DNA of 64,000 nucleotides, taken from Haloplanus sp. HW8-1. GTDB taxonomy: Archaea > Halobacteriota > Halobacteria > Halobacteriales > Haloferacaceae. Positions 8,563 to 18,131 of the stretch are shown piece by piece. The stretch covers positions 1,302,001 to 1,366,000 of the forward strand of contig NZ_CP098518.1 of NCBI RefSeq assembly GCF_023703795.1. Reading direction: 5' to 3'. How positions within the stretch are numbered: the first letter of the stretch is position 1; every line of letters begins with the position of its first letter. The notes beneath the pieces were generated by a model. The model was given only the letters and a program-made list of their open reading frames with translations, was not told the origin of the DNA and searched no databases. The translations under genes and the position numbers were made by a program.

Positions 8563-10479
8563 TCACTCGGTCTCCGTCTCAGTTTGGTCGGTGAGATCGT
8601 CGAGCGTGATATTGACCGTCGTGCCGTCGTCGGTTTCGAACGATAGGTCACCGCCGAGTGCATCGACGCCCCACCTGAGTTGCCAGAGTCCGAGTCCGCG
8701 TCCATGTTGGAGGGAGGTTTCGGTTCCGGCCGCCAGCGATTCGAGCTCGGCCGCTGGAATACCGGGGCCGTCGTCGCTGATAGCGATTCTGTACCCTTCT
8801 TTATCGGCCGTCGGCGCTATCGAGACGGTTACACTCGACTCCGCGTATTTGACTGCGTTTTCCAGCGGGCTGGTCAGTGTCGTCTGCAGTATCTCGGCGT
8901 CGGTCCGGAGCGTGGCCGTCGACGGGAACTCCGTGTTGACCGTGACGTCGTCAGATGTGATCTGCGAGAGCAGACTAGGAACCACCGATGTGAGATCAAC
9001 CACCGTTGGGTCGGGGTCACGGGCCATCAGACGGTCAATCCGTCTGGCACGCGTGCCGATCGACGCCAGCCGGTCCGTTGCTGCCAAGACGGCCTCAGCA
9101 TCGTCGCTATCCGTTTGGTCGGCCAACTGCTCAGTGTGGCTTCTGATCACGTCGAGCCGGTTCCTGAGGTTGTGTCTGAGCAGCCGGTTGAACACCTCGA
9201 GCCGTTGTTCGCGTTGTTTTCGTTCCTCGATGAACCGCTCTAGATCGTCGCGCATATCGGCCATCGCCTCCCCGACTGGCCCCGGAATCTCTTCGTCCAG
9301 CGCCGCGTCGTCGAACTCCCGGCGGGCGATCTTTTCGGCCTGCTGGGTGATCGTTTCGATATACGCCTTCGTTCTGTGGAGGCTGGCTCTAAGCTGTCCG
9401 ACCTCGTCGATCCGGTTTCCGTCCGGAATCTCGGCCGTCAGATCACCTTCGGCGACTGCTTCCGCCTGACGCGATAGCCGTCTGATCGAACGGATCGGGC
9501 CGAAGTGGATCATGCCGCTAATCAATACGAATCCGACGACCGTGAGCCCGATCAGTACCGTCAAGTCGGTCTGGACCTGGTTGGTCACAGCCAGCGCCGT
9601 CGACCTGGGTACTTCCTTGACGACGACCCAGTTGACACCGTCGCTCGGGACGCTGTGGTAGCCTCTCACTTCCGTGTCGCCAAGTTCAGCACCGCTGATC
9701 GGCGCGAACTGATTTGGTCGCTCTTCGATCCGAGATTCGACCTCGGTGACGGTCGATTCACCCTTGTACGGACGGAACTCGTTTGGCCTGTTCTTCTCGA
9801 ACATGACGTACCCACTCACGCCGCCGAGGACGACGGTGCTCGTGTCGTTGGTCGCGTCGGCCGCCGCCGCCACTCGAGTGCTGGGATGGTACTCACCGAT
9901 CAACACGTGGTCGCCATCTGGCGTCGGTGAGGCGATCGCGACCGACATATTGCCGGCGTCCAAATACACCCACGAGACGAGCGTCTCCGTCGTGTTGTCG
10001 AACTGGAACGCGACTTCCTCGCCGGTGGCAGTCTGTCCCCAGTCGATCTCGGTCGCCGATAGTGGCTCGCCGGCTAGGCCGTCACTACTCGCAACGATCC
10101 GCTCCGTTGTGCCGTTCGACGGCTGTTCCGTCGGCCGCTCGACGACGTGAAGACTGACGAGTTCGTCCGACGTCCGGTCGAGTTCGCCGGCGAGGGTGCG
10201 CTCGATTCGTGTTCGGTTCGAACGATCGATCCCCCGATGCGAGGACAGCAGCCGAATCGACTCCTGTTCACCCTCGAACCATCTGGCGAGACTCTCCGCC
10301 TCGAGTTCCGCGTTGGCTTCGACCGAGGCCAACTGTTCGTTCGTGACTCGATCGGACACCTGACTGGCGATTGCCATCCCGCCAGCGACGATAACGGCAG
10401 TAATGAGCAACGAGACAGCAAAGAGCTTTACTGCGTATCGTGAGCGGATTTTCTCCGGCAGAAGTCCCTCACTGTCCAT
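8563..10479 (-). CDS. Membrane sensor histidine kinase with extracytoplasmic domain and HAMP
   Basis: A 638-residue protein: transmembrane helix 1 (about 17-40), a large extracytoplasmic sensor domain (about 41-300, Cache-like), transmembrane helix 2 (about 305-325), HAMP (about 326-380), a coiled segment, the acceptor box RLLRHNLRN (His 436) and an HATPase domain (SPLENAVKYA, DDGPGIP, GRGLGLWQL). The N-box has Pro-Leu in place of the usual Leu-Leu. The H-box and the 'LGLW' G2 motif match the haloarchaeal HPK subgroup of the kinases at 10949 and elsewhere. It probably senses an external solute. It is transcribed towards the ArsR-like genes and its promoter faces the next kinase. Confidence 0.85.
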   Translation of the reverse strand: MDSEGLLPEKIRSRYAVKLFAVSLLITAVIVAGGMAIASQVSDRVTNEQLASVEANAELEAESLARWFEGEQESIRLLSSHRGIDRSNRTRIERTLAGELDRTSDELVSLHVVERPTEQPSNGTTERIVASSDGLAGEPLSATEIDWGQTATGEEVAFQFDNTTETLVSWVYLDAGNMSVAIASPTPDGDHVLIGEYHPSTRVAAAADATNDTSTVVLGGVSGYVMFEKNRPNEFRPYKGESTVTEVESRIEERPNQFAPISGAELGDTEVRGYHSVPSDGVNWVVVKEVPRSTALAVTNQVQTDLTVLIGLTVVGFVLISGMIHFGPIRSIRRLSRQAEAVAEGDLTAEIPDGNRIDEVGQLRASLHRTKAYIETITQQAEKIARREFDDAALDEEIPGPVGEAMADMRDDLERFIEERKQREQRLEVFNRLLRHNLRNRLDVIRSHTEQLADQTDSDDAEAVLAATDRLASIGTRARRIDRLMARDPDPTVVDLTSVVPSLLSQITSDDVTVNTEFPSTATLRTDAEILQTTLTSPLENAVKYAESSVTVSIAPTADKEGYRIAISDDGPGIPAAELESLAAGTETSLQHGRGLGLWQLRWGVDALGGDLSFETDDGTTVNITLDDLTDQTETETE

Positions 10480-10948
10480 TCAGGCTCATTTTTGTGAGGG
10501 CACTAATAAGAACCAGGCCCGATCACTGATTTGCGCTCCCGGGACACTGGTAGCGTCCACGGCTTCGTCCGGGCCGACATCGACACCCTGAGCGAGTTAT
10601 CCAAAGCGTCACCAAGTTCGATCCATCCGGGCGTTCACCACGCCGTTGGACGGGTGCCTCCTGTGATGGCGTCGCATCTGTTCGACACACTTCGAAGCGA
10701 TACGAACCGCTTCAGGGCGTAGTTTCCGATAGTGAAACACGGGGACTCCATCTATTAATTTCGGGGTCCATCGTCTCCATGTCCGCCCAGTCCCCCAGCG
10801 GGTGATCTATGTCCCCAACCGCCCAACACGTTCGTCGCTAATCGTGCTCCACGCCGTGCATCGGCCGTCCGATTTCGAGATCGGATCGAGCAGCCACTGT
10901 TGTATTCAGCCGATATAACATCCAAATCGCTGTCCGAGATATGGAACG
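10480..10948. other. Intergenic region between two divergent kinase genes
   Basis: About 470 bases lie between the starts of two divergently transcribed sensor kinases. Both promoters must be here. A 60-codon open frame exists on the plus strand (10531-10722), but it has no recognisable domain and no good start signal, so I do not call it a gene. Confidence 0.4.
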
Positions 10949-12610
10949 ATGATCTCTGGTACCACACTAACTACCTTGGTACTCAGGACCCTGGCTTCCG
11001 CCCTATTGTATTGGACGACGTGGAGGGCTTACCGGTCCAGAGACCAGCCCAGTGCGGAACCGTTTCTCGTACTCTCGATCACGCTGACGGTCTGGGCAGT
11101 CTCCTCGCTTGGGGCCACGGTCGTCAGCGTGGCAACCGTGCGCGTCCTCGAGTCGCTTTTCGATCTAGTGCAATTCGGTGCCCTGCTGTTTCTCCCCGTC
11201 GCTTGGATCGCCTATGCACTCAGCTATGCCGGCCGCGGAATCATGGCGACACGGAAGCGGATCGTGCTGCTATTTGGCATCGTGTTACCGATGGTAGTCG
11301 GGGGCATCGCTCTCGCTAGTGGTGCTTCCAAAACGGTTGTCGGATCGGTGATCGGGCTTGCGATCGGATGGGCGGTCCTATACGGTTTCTTACTGTTCCT
11401 GTATGCCCTGTATGCGACGTATCTACTGATCGATCTCAGCTGGGGTCATCCCCGGGTGTCGGGCACACAGATAACCGTGCTGACGGCCAGCGTTGCGGCT
11501 CCGAGCCTGCTCTCCGTTGCGGAGGCTAATACCTCACTGGTCGGTGGCACGACGCTCGGTCTGCTCGTGTCGGCCAGTTTTCTGACCGCTGCAATACGAC
11601 GGTACCCGGTACTGACCGGGTTCCCGAAAGCCGACTACGTCGCACGGACACGCGTCGTCGAAACCCTGCAGGAGGCGCTCGTGGTCCTCGACTGGGACGA
11701 TCACGTCCTGGATATCAATGAGACGACGGCGGAGTTGTTCGACGGGTCCACGGAGGGGATGATCGGCGAACCGGTTCGGTCTGTCATTAACGGACTCGAA
11801 GGGACCGAACTCCCCACAGGGGCGACGGGAACAGTCGCACTTCAGACGTCGGAAGGCCGCCGGCGGTTCCAATTCAGCGTCTCCGCGGTCGAGGAAGCCA
11901 CGACCAACGACAAAGGTAATGCCGTCGCCAGAACCCTACTCTTCCGGGACATCACCGACCGAGAGACCAGAGAGCAGCGACTCACGGTTCTCAATCGTAT
12001 CCTCCGCCACAACGTGCGCAACGACTTGGACGTCGTGCTCGCGTACGCCGACGCCGTCGACGACGAGGAGCTACAGACCGGCATTCGAGAGCGCGCGACC
12101 GACCTTCTCGAACTGAGTAACAAGGTCAGAGAGGCGGAGGCAGTCATGACCGAGAGTACCGATTCACCGGAATCGGTCGATCTGACTGACGTAGCCAGCA
12201 CTGTCGTCGATCAGTTCCGATCCAAGAACGAGTCGGCCGACATCTCGCTCGTCTGTCCCGACGCAGTGACTATCTCCTCCCATCGAGCCGTCCTTCGCCA
12301 GGTGCTTTTCGAACTGGTCGAAAATGCACTCGAACACACGACTGCGGACGCGCCTAGCGTCGAACTCAGCGTTCGGGAGGTGTCGGACGGAGCGGTCGAA
12401 CTCTCCGTCGCGGATGACGGACCGGGGATTCCCGAGCGGGAACGAGAGATACTCGCTGCCGGAACCGAGACACAACTCGAACACGGCCAGGGTATCGGAC
12501 TCTGGTTCGTCAACTGGGCAGTCACTCAGTTAGGAGGAGAGATCCAGTTTCGTGAGAACGACCCAGAAGGCAGTCTCGTCACGGTCCGGCTCTACGATTC
12601 GGTACAGTAA
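10949..12610 (+). CDS. 7TM-PAS histidine kinase
   Basis: A 553-residue protein with seven predicted helices in the first 220 residues (the haloarchaeal 7TM receptor layout), a PAS domain (about 235-335, ending LLFRDITDRE), the acceptor box LNRILRHNVRND (His 354), and an HATPase domain with ELVENALEHT, DDGPGIPE and GQGIGLWFV. It is a complete membrane sensor kinase of a class very common in Halobacteria; ligands are mostly unknown. It is divergent from the HAMP kinase. No response regulator is directly attached. Confidence 0.85.
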   Translation: MISGTTLTTLVLRTLASALLYWTTWRAYRSRDQPSAEPFLVLSITLTVWAVSSLGATVVSVATVRVLESLFDLVQFGALLFLPVAWIAYALSYAGRGIMATRKRIVLLFGIVLPMVVGGIALASGASKTVVGSVIGLAIGWAVLYGFLLFLYALYATYLLIDLSWGHPRVSGTQITVLTASVAAPSLLSVAEANTSLVGGTTLGLLVSASFLTAAIRRYPVLTGFPKADYVARTRVVETLQEALVVLDWDDHVLDINETTAELFDGSTEGMIGEPVRSVINGLEGTELPTGATGTVALQTSEGRRRFQFSVSAVEEATTNDKGNAVARTLLFRDITDRETREQRLTVLNRILRHNVRNDLDVVLAYADAVDDEELQTGIRERATDLLELSNKVREAEAVMTESTDSPESVDLTDVASTVVDQFRSKNESADISLVCPDAVTISSHRAVLRQVLFELVENALEHTTADAPSVELSVREVSDGAVELSVADDGPGIPEREREILAAGTETQLEHGQGIGLWFVNWAVTQLGGEIQFRENDPEGSLVTVRLYDSVQ

Positions 12611-12672
12611 CTGGCCGACCCGCAACCGCAAAAACGAATACGCCCCATAGAGCGGGAGCCAGTGTATTCCGA

Positions 12673-12686
12673 CCGTCCGCGGACGG
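12673..12686. promoter_or_regulatory. Perfect 14-bp palindrome (possible operator)
   Basis: CCGTCCGCGGACGG reads the same on both strands. It lies between the end of the kinase gene and the TATA box of the next gene, about 60 bases upstream of that TATA box. It could be an operator or part of a terminator stem. No loop is present, so a hairpin terminator is less likely. Confidence 0.35.
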
Positions 12687-12743
12687 GGACCGTTCGTACT
12701 GCACCGAACGCCACTCTTCGACCGAGCAACACCGTGACGGGAT

Positions 12744-12753
12744 TTTTATATAG
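12744..12753 (+). promoter_or_regulatory. TATA box of a leaderless promoter
   Basis: TTTTATATAG is centred about 24 bases before the GTG at 12772, the spacing expected for a haloarchaeal leaderless transcript. It supports the GTG as the true start of the following gene. Confidence 0.6.
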
Positions 12754-12771
12754 AGCGATAGATAACCCAAC

Positions 12772-13209
12772 GTGGTTCGGATTGGTCCCCTCCAGTTGAC
12801 CGAGACGTGGACGTACGCACTCGTCGGTGGGCTACTTGCACTCCCGTTCACCGCGCTCGAAGTGTGGCGCTCCCCGGAGAACATAACGCTCGGAGCGGTC
12901 CTCGTCGGGAGCGTATTCGCCGGGTATCTGATCAAGCGACACGGCGGGAACAGCACCGCGACCGGAATACGGGCCGCGCTTATCGGTGGAATCCCGGCTC
13001 TCTGGGCGCTGAACGAACTGCTTTGGGCGATCTCGAACATCCCGAACCCGCCGTGGTTCCAAGCGGTCAGCGTCGGGATGGCACTCGCGTTCGGCGGCCT
13101 CATGTTGGTAACAGTGGCCGTCTCCGGAGCGCTCGCCGGTCGCTTCGGCGGCTGGCTGGCCGAACGGAGGGGTCGCGACGGCGTCGCCGACGCACGGAGT
13201 CGTACGTAG
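12772..13209 (+). CDS. Four-helix membrane protein (DUF5518-like)
   Basis: A 145-residue protein with four hydrophobic segments. Glycine-rich helices carry 'GxxxAGY' and 'GALAGRFGGWLAE' patterns typical of the haloarchaeal DUF5518 family, whose role is unknown. A GTG start is chosen because a TATA box sits at leaderless distance upstream. It is a single gene, followed 75 bases later by another membrane-protein gene in the same direction. Confidence 0.65.
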   Translation: MVRIGPLQLTETWTYALVGGLLALPFTALEVWRSPENITLGAVLVGSVFAGYLIKRHGGNSTATGIRAALIGGIPALWALNELLWAISNIPNPPWFQAVSVGMALAFGGLMLVTVAVSGALAGRFGGWLAERRGRDGVADARSRT

Positions 13210-13283
13210 CGAGGAATCTCGAATGAAAGAAGCTAGAACGCACTCTACACCACTAGTGTTCCTGACACACGACGTATCTCTGT

Positions 13284-13694
13284 GTGACTACTATCCCTTC
13301 CTCGATTAAGACGATGTCGAGCTCGTGGTGGTACGGTGTCGCCCTATTCCCCCTCGTTGCGGTGACGACGCTTCTCTCCGACTTTGGTTCGCGGACGTTT
13401 ATTCTCGTGTCCTCGTCCGGCGGTGATCCGAACGTCGCTGCTGGCATCGCGTCGTTCGTCCTCGCAGTGGTTTCGTTCTGGGGCGGTATCTTCGTATCCC
13501 TCGTCGTTCTTGCGTGCCTGCTCGCAGACATTCGGGCACTCGGCGACGACGAACGATGGTCTCCGAGTATCGCGTGGAGCCTCGGCGGCCTCGCACACCT
13601 CGGGGCTGCCGTCTTCTCGCCACTACTGCTCGCTTCGGTTCCGCTCCTGACGTGCTACCTGTATCGACGCCGTGACCGTCTCAGACGTAGTTGA
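13284..13694 (+). CDS. Hypothetical membrane protein
   Basis: A 136-residue protein with a polar start and three or four helices (about residues 16-35, 50-80, 95-120). The frame starts at GTG 13284; ATG 13314 (MSSSWWYG) is an equally good start and leaves the first helix intact. It has no motif I recognise. It is convergent with the lipoprotein gene that ends at 13722. Confidence 0.55.
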   Translation: MTTIPSSIKTMSSSWWYGVALFPLVAVTTLLSDFGSRTFILVSSSGGDPNVAAGIASFVLAVVSFWGGIFVSLVVLACLLADIRALGDDERWSPSIAWSLGGLAHLGAAVFSPLLLASVPLLTCYLYRRRDRLRRS

Positions 13695-13721
13695 AACTCT
13701 CTCCGATCGAACGCTCTTCGG

Positions 13722-14702
13722 TCACGAACAGACAGCCGCCGGGGATCGCACCTGCGGACGGGAGTCTCGGTAGGATTCGAAGCCGGTGTACCGAAGGTCA
13801 ACCCAGTAGAGTCGCCCCTCGTATCGGGTAACCCATGACCCGGATGCGGTGTTCACTGAAACCGCCGTGTGGCTGTGGAACGTTTCAAGGAGAGATCGAA
13901 ACGCCGTGTCGCTGGTGTTCTCCGCGCGATACGTCCCATCGGCCGCCTCGTTCACAGTCTCTCGCGTGTTCGGATCAAGCCCCGACAGCTCGAACACATA
14001 CTCGTCCTGCAGACATGCGGCGTACGCGTCAGCGGTCGTCGCAACGAGTCTCGGCTGGTACCGATAGACGGTCAGGGGGCGTGGTTCGCTTGACGCGACG
14101 TCGACTTCGACCAACGTTCCGTCGTATCTGATCGCATCGTACCGCTGGCCGGCGATGACCGACTGGTTGAGTTCAGATGGACTGTACGTTCGCCGCTCCT
14201 TGATGCTTGACCGACTGCCTTCCTCAGCCGTTATCACCGACAGGGGAGTACGAAGCATCGCCCTGTCGACCGGTGGCAAGTCGTTGTACGCGACGGTCGC
14301 CCACCCCTTCCGATCTGCCTCGTCCGTAGTCGCGTTTCCGTCGAATCTGTAGGTCACTTGCCGCCCGCTCGTCGTGCCTACAGTCGTGTACGAAAGGGTG
14401 TAGAACCGGTCGCCCGTCCGGTATACCGTCGAATTGTTCTTGTGTGGTGGGTCCGTCGCAGCGACCGTCGCGGATTCGTTCCGGACGGCCCGACTGAGAA
14501 CTTGTGGTTGCGGGCCGCGTTCGTCTTCCGCCGCTAGTTCATCCTCGGGGACGGTCGTACTGGCGTGGTCGGCCAGTTCCGTGTCGTTGACCGGGTCCAT
14601 CGAGAGCGACCCGGCGGGCTGTGAACAACCGGCGAGGGCAACGAGACAGACCGCTGTGGCCGTGGCAACGAGCAGTCGGGGTTGCATATCGATACGACTC
14701 AT
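13722..14702 (-). CDS. Haloarchaeal lipoprotein, function unknown
   Basis: A 326-residue protein with a signal peptide whose hydrophobic core ends in the lipobox LVALAGC, so it is probably exported and lipid-anchored at Cys 26. There is no twin arginine before the core. The mature part is acidic, serine/threonine-rich and mostly beta, with repeated 'YR-x-G/D' strands. It recalls the outer-membrane-lipoprotein-sorting (LolA-like) fold seen in other haloarchaeal lipoproteins, but the match is too weak to name. The frame starts at 14702; MQPRL at 14687 is an alternative start. Confidence 0.6.
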   Translation of the reverse strand: MSRIDMQPRLLVATATAVCLVALAGCSQPAGSLSMDPVNDTELADHASTTVPEDELAAEDERGPQPQVLSRAVRNESATVAATDPPHKNNSTVYRTGDRFYTLSYTTVGTTSGRQVTYRFDGNATTDEADRKGWATVAYNDLPPVDRAMLRTPLSVITAEEGSRSSIKERRTYSPSELNQSVIAGQRYDAIRYDGTLVEVDVASSEPRPLTVYRYQPRLVATTADAYAACLQDEYVFELSGLDPNTRETVNEAADGTYRAENTSDTAFRSLLETFHSHTAVSVNTASGSWVTRYEGRLYWVDLRYTGFESYRDSRPQVRSPAAVCS

Positions 14703-14940
14703 TCACTGGCTATTGAATGCTCAAACCGGATTTCGCAGTCAGCAACGGGCTGGCTGTGAACACCTTCGACTGTGTCGCATCCGAGCGGGGACCGGGCGAC
14801 GAGTCGTATTAGAACCAACTGCTGTTGAAGCGTAGTTGGTGTGCGGAGAAGTTTCACGAAGACGTTAGATACGCGGCTGCATCCGCGATTCAGTCCTACC
14901 TCATACTCCGAGACTGCCAGGACGGCAGTACAAACCCGCC

Positions 14941-15678
14941 TCAGGCGAGCGAACGCGTCGCGGACGCCGATCCGCCGCGCAGTTGCACGAACGAATCGGC
15001 GATGATGCCGTACATCAGGATAACGAACACCGAATTGATGACGAGCGAGGCGAGTTGCCCGACCGACGGCGAGACGAAGGCAAGTAGCGATCCGATCGCC
15101 CCACCGATAGCGCCAACGACGCCGAACAGAACGACGAGGGCGAGCAGTCGCCAGCGGTTGCCACTCGCCAGTTCCCAACTCCGACGGAACGCCTCGATGG
15201 GCCCGGTGTCCTCGACGGCGACAGCGAACACCGCGAACTGGAGGCTCACGGCGAGAAACAGGCCGGGAACGATGAGGAACGCGAACCCGACCGTGATCGC
15301 CACTCCGAGGACGACGCTGACGACGAGTGCGGACAGGAACGCACGGCCGAGACGCCGGGTGAACAGGTGTCCAGGGAGCGACGAGAGATCGGAGGGGTCA
15401 CGTGCGAATAGCCGTGCGGTCACGAGAAAGACGCCGATGCCGAGCAACAGCGCGAAGACGGCCAGTCCGGCTGCGACCTCGGTCGGTAGCGGGAGCGCGA
15501 AGCCGACCCCGGCGTCGCCGGATCGAACCCCCGATGGAAGTTGGTCCACGACGACGGCGTTGAACGATCCGACGAAGAGGACCTGATAACCGATCATCAG
15601 TACGAGCGCGACGATGCCACTGATCGAAAGCGAGCGTCGGGCACCACGCCCGATCGCTGTGCCTAACTGGAGGGCCAT
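14941..15678 (-). CDS. Multi-pass membrane protein (DUF7847/YciC-like layout)
   Basis: A 245-residue protein with six hydrophobic helices and a long glycine-rich middle. The segment 'AVEDTGPIEAFRRSWELASGNRWRLL' is the hallmark of the YciC/DUF4013/DUF7847 group of membrane proteins, in which this amphipathic 'AFRRS' helix precedes the final helices (residues given in shortened form here). The frame is open upstream to 15957, but that part is arginine/proline-rich and antisense-like; MALQLG at 15678 is the natural start. Its function is not known. A similar fold appears at 19254-20075. Confidence 0.65.
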   Translation of the reverse strand: MALQLGTAIGRGARRSLSISGIVALVLMIGYQVLFVGSFNAVVVDQLPSGVRSGDAGVGFALPLPTEVAAGLAVFALLLGIGVFLVTARLFARDPSDLSSLPGHLFTRRLGRAFLSALVVSVVLGVAITVGFAFLIVPGLFLAVSLQFAVFAVAVEDTGPIEAFRRSWELASGNRWRLLALVVLFGVVGAIGGAIGSLLAFVSPSVGQLASLVINSVFVILMYGIIADSFVQLRGGSASATRSLA

Positions 15679-15857
15679 ACGCGGTGTGACGAGGGTGGGA
15701 CGTGTGAAACGTCGTCCAGCGTTTCTCGTTCGGAAACCCCCCGCAGGACCCGTCGTTCGCGTTCCGCTCGGTGCGGGGACGCCACGCCGCGTCACGACGC
15801 TGTTGCAGGCCACGAAACGCCGCGTCAACAGCTTTTGAAACGTCGGGCTATGGGGAC

Positions 15858-16286
15858 GTGAACGGACATCGCCTACTGGGCCTGCTCCAACTGCCGGTGG
15901 CGACGGTCGGCGCAGGACTGGCAGCCTTCGGCTACCGGGCGCTCGTACGGCTGCCATCGCCGGGTACGGGAGGGCTGTTCGGTCCGGCGGTTGCGCTCCT
16001 CACGCTGTCGCTCGTCGTCTGGGCCGGTCTGTTTCTCCTCCCGCTCGGGCTGTTGATTCCGCCGACGGGTGGGTACGGCATCGAGTTCGACGACAGCCAG
16101 CGACAGCTGCTGATGAGCACGACGATCACCGTGGCTGTCGACCCGTTCGTCGGGGTCGGGATGGCGTTCGTGACGCCCTGGATCGTTCCGCAGGCGCTGA
16201 CGCTCAGTATGTGTGCGGCGTTGCTCCCGCTGGTTGCCACCCTTCTCTGGCGTGCCGGGCAAACGCTCCGGTCGCACGCGACATAG
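15858..16286 (+). CDS. Hypothetical membrane protein
   Basis: A 142-residue protein from the GTG at 15858, with four helices (about residues 4-24, 35-65, 82-105 and 108-130). The frame runs open upstream to 15771, but those residues are basic and lie over the promoter region of the divergent gene. I recognise no motif. It is followed 130 bases later by the ABC transporter operon in the same direction and might share its transcript. Confidence 0.55.
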   Translation: MNGHRLLGLLQLPVATVGAGLAAFGYRALVRLPSPGTGGLFGPAVALLTLSLVVWAGLFLLPLGLLIPPTGGYGIEFDDSQRQLLMSTTITVAVDPFVGVGMAFVTPWIVPQALTLSMCAALLPLVATLLWRAGQTLRSHAT

Positions 16287-16416
16287 CGACGACGGCCGGT
16301 CGGCCCCGAATCGGTACTCGTGGCCCCAACGGGCCTGACCGAACAATGGTGTCGGTGTTGCCGACTCCGAAACCGCCACGGGGTATTCATTCGCCGTCGC
16401 GCCGTCTCGGCGTCCC

Positions 16417-17328
16417 GTGACAGTCATCAGCGCCACGGACCTCTCGAAGCGCTACGGCGACGTGCTCGCTCTCGACCGCGTGGATCTGACCGTCGACGCC
16501 GGCGAAACCTTCGGCTTCCTCGGGCCAAACGGCGCGGGCAAGTCGACGTTCATCGACACCCTGCTCGGATTCGTCGCCCCGAGCGACGGCACGCTGTCCG
16601 TGTTCGGCCACGACTGCCAAGACGACGGCGTCGCCGTCCGCGAACGCCTCGGCGTCTTGCCGGAGGGATACGCTCCCTTCGACGCCCTTTCGGGCCGCCA
16701 ACACGTCGAATACGCGATCCGATCGAAGGGTGTCAACGAGAACCCCGCCGATGTCCTCTCCCGCGTCGGCCTCCGTGACGACGCCGCGAGACCGGCCGCG
16801 GACTACTCGAAAGGCATGTGCCAGCGGCTCGCGCTCGCGATGGCGCTCGTCGGGGAGCCGGACCTGCTCGTCCTCGACGAGCCGACGACCGGACTCGATC
16901 CGAACGGCGCCGCGGAGATGCGGACCATCCTCCGCGAGGAGGCCGACCGTGGGGCGACGATCTTCTTTTCGAGTCACGTCCTCGAACAGGTCGAGGCGGT
17001 CTGTGACCGGGTCGGCATCCTCCAGAACGGCCGGCTGATCGCCACCGACACCATCGCCGGACTGCGTGATTCGATCGGCGGTGGCACGAAACTGGTCATC
17101 ACGCCCGACCGGGTCGACAACGGGACCCTCGACGCCGTCGAACGGGTCGAAGGCGTCGAGACGGCGGTCGAACGCGACGGCGCCATCGAGGCAACGTGTA
17201 CGAACGATGCGAAGATGGACGCGCTGGTCGAACTCCACGACGCCGGCGTCGAGGTCGTCAACTTCCGCACCGAGGAAGCGTCGCTCGAGGATATGTTCGT
17301 CGAGTTCACCGGAGGCGAGCGGGCGTGA
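16417..17328 (+). CDS. ABC transporter ATP-binding protein
   Basis: A 303-residue ATPase with Walker A GPNGAGKST, a signature helix in the variant form YSKGMCQRLALA, Walker B LLVLDEPTTGLD and the switch His in FSSHVLEQ. The C-terminal 80 residues form the extra domain common to drug/Nod-type exporters (CcmA/DrrA-like). The start is GTG 16417. It is the first gene of a tightly coupled operon; its stop overlaps the start of the next gene (GTGA). With the two permeases it should form an exporter or an ABC-2-type transporter. The substrate cannot be told. Confidence 0.9.
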   Translation: MTVISATDLSKRYGDVLALDRVDLTVDAGETFGFLGPNGAGKSTFIDTLLGFVAPSDGTLSVFGHDCQDDGVAVRERLGVLPEGYAPFDALSGRQHVEYAIRSKGVNENPADVLSRVGLRDDAARPAADYSKGMCQRLALAMALVGEPDLLVLDEPTTGLDPNGAAEMRTILREEADRGATIFFSSHVLEQVEAVCDRVGILQNGRLIATDTIAGLRDSIGGGTKLVITPDRVDNGTLDAVERVEGVETAVERDGAIEATCTNDAKMDALVELHDAGVEVVNFRTEEASLEDMFVEFTGGERA

Positions 17329-18131
17329 CGTGGCGCGTGATCGCCCGTCGGGACTGGCGGGTGGTACTCGATGCCCGACTCCCGAAGGTCGCGCTCGTCG
17401 GCCTGATCAGCGTCATGTCCATCGCGGCGTACGTCTACCCCGTCGTCGGCACCCCGCCGATCACGACGAGTCGGTTCGGCGCCTTCGTCGGTGGGTGGCT
17501 TGGGGGGTTGTTGGCCCCCATCGGCGTGTTGTTCGGATACGGCGCTATCGCCCGCGAACACGAATCCGGCGCACTGCGGCTCGCACTTTCGATGCCACAC
17601 GGCCGATCGACGCTCGTACTCGGACGATTCGTCGGCCGAGCAGGCGTGCTTGGAGCCGCCACCGTCGTCGGGATGGCGATTGCGGGTGTCCTGGTCGTCT
17701 ACCCGTACGGGACGCTGCAACCGCTCCACTTTCTGGCGTTCGTCCTCCTGAGCGTCGGCCACGGCGCCACTTGGGTCGGGATCGGCGTTGCAGCATCCGC
17801 GCTGGTCGCGACGAACCGACGGGCGCTCGTTCTCGGCGTCGTCGCGCTCTTCGTCTTGGTCATCGTCTGGGACGCCGCTACTGCAGGAGCCGAGGCCGGG
17901 CTAGTGGCGGCGGGGGTCACCGACGGTCCGATCCGTACCGCGGTTCGGGTCAGCCCTCAACTCGACCCCGGGAGCGCCTTCGAGACGCTCGTTACCGCCC
18001 TGACTGCGAGCGATCGAGGGGCTGGCGCGTGGTACGACGGGCCGACGCTCGCGCTTCCGGTCTTCGTCGGCTGGCTCCTCGGTCCACTGTCGGTAGCGAT
18101 ACTCCGGTTCGAGTGGAGGGACCTCGCGTGA
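17325..18131 (+). CDS. ABC-2 type transporter permease 1
   Basis: A 268-residue membrane protein with six hydrophobic helices. The N-terminus TWRVIARRDWRVVLDARLPK and the cytoplasmic loop REHESGALRLALSMPHGRS are typical of haloarchaeal ABC-2 permeases, in which this 'GtlklLLslP' loop contacts the ATPase. The GTG start overlaps the ATPase stop by four bases and its own stop overlaps the next start the same way, so translation is probably coupled. It pairs with the second permease at 18128-18946, with which it shares the loop motif. Confidence 0.85.
   Translation: MTWRVIARRDWRVVLDARLPKVALVGLISVMSIAAYVYPVVGTPPITTSRFGAFVGGWLGGLLAPIGVLFGYGAIAREHESGALRLALSMPHGRSTLVLGRFVGRAGVLGAATVVGMAIAGVLVVYPYGTLQPLHFLAFVLLSVGHGATWVGIGVAASALVATNRRALVLGVVALFVLVIVWDAATAGAEAGLVAAGVTDGPIRTAVRVSPQLDPGSAFETLVTALTASDRGAGAWYDGPTLALPVFVGWLLGPLSVAILRFEWRDLA

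Noticed and set aside
8378-9469. A 363-codon plus-strand frame
   Set aside because: Antisense to the HAMP kinase. The product is Ser/Arg-rich and lacks any domain.
10531-10722. Small plus-strand ORF between the two kinase genes
   Set aside because: It has no start signal, domain or coding-like composition, and lies where both divergent promoters must be.
17066-18127. Long 5' extension of the second ABC permease frame
   Set aside because: The extension overlaps the ATPase and the first permease and is Arg-rich. The GTG at 18128 gives a start coupled to the previous stop, matching the other junction in the operon.
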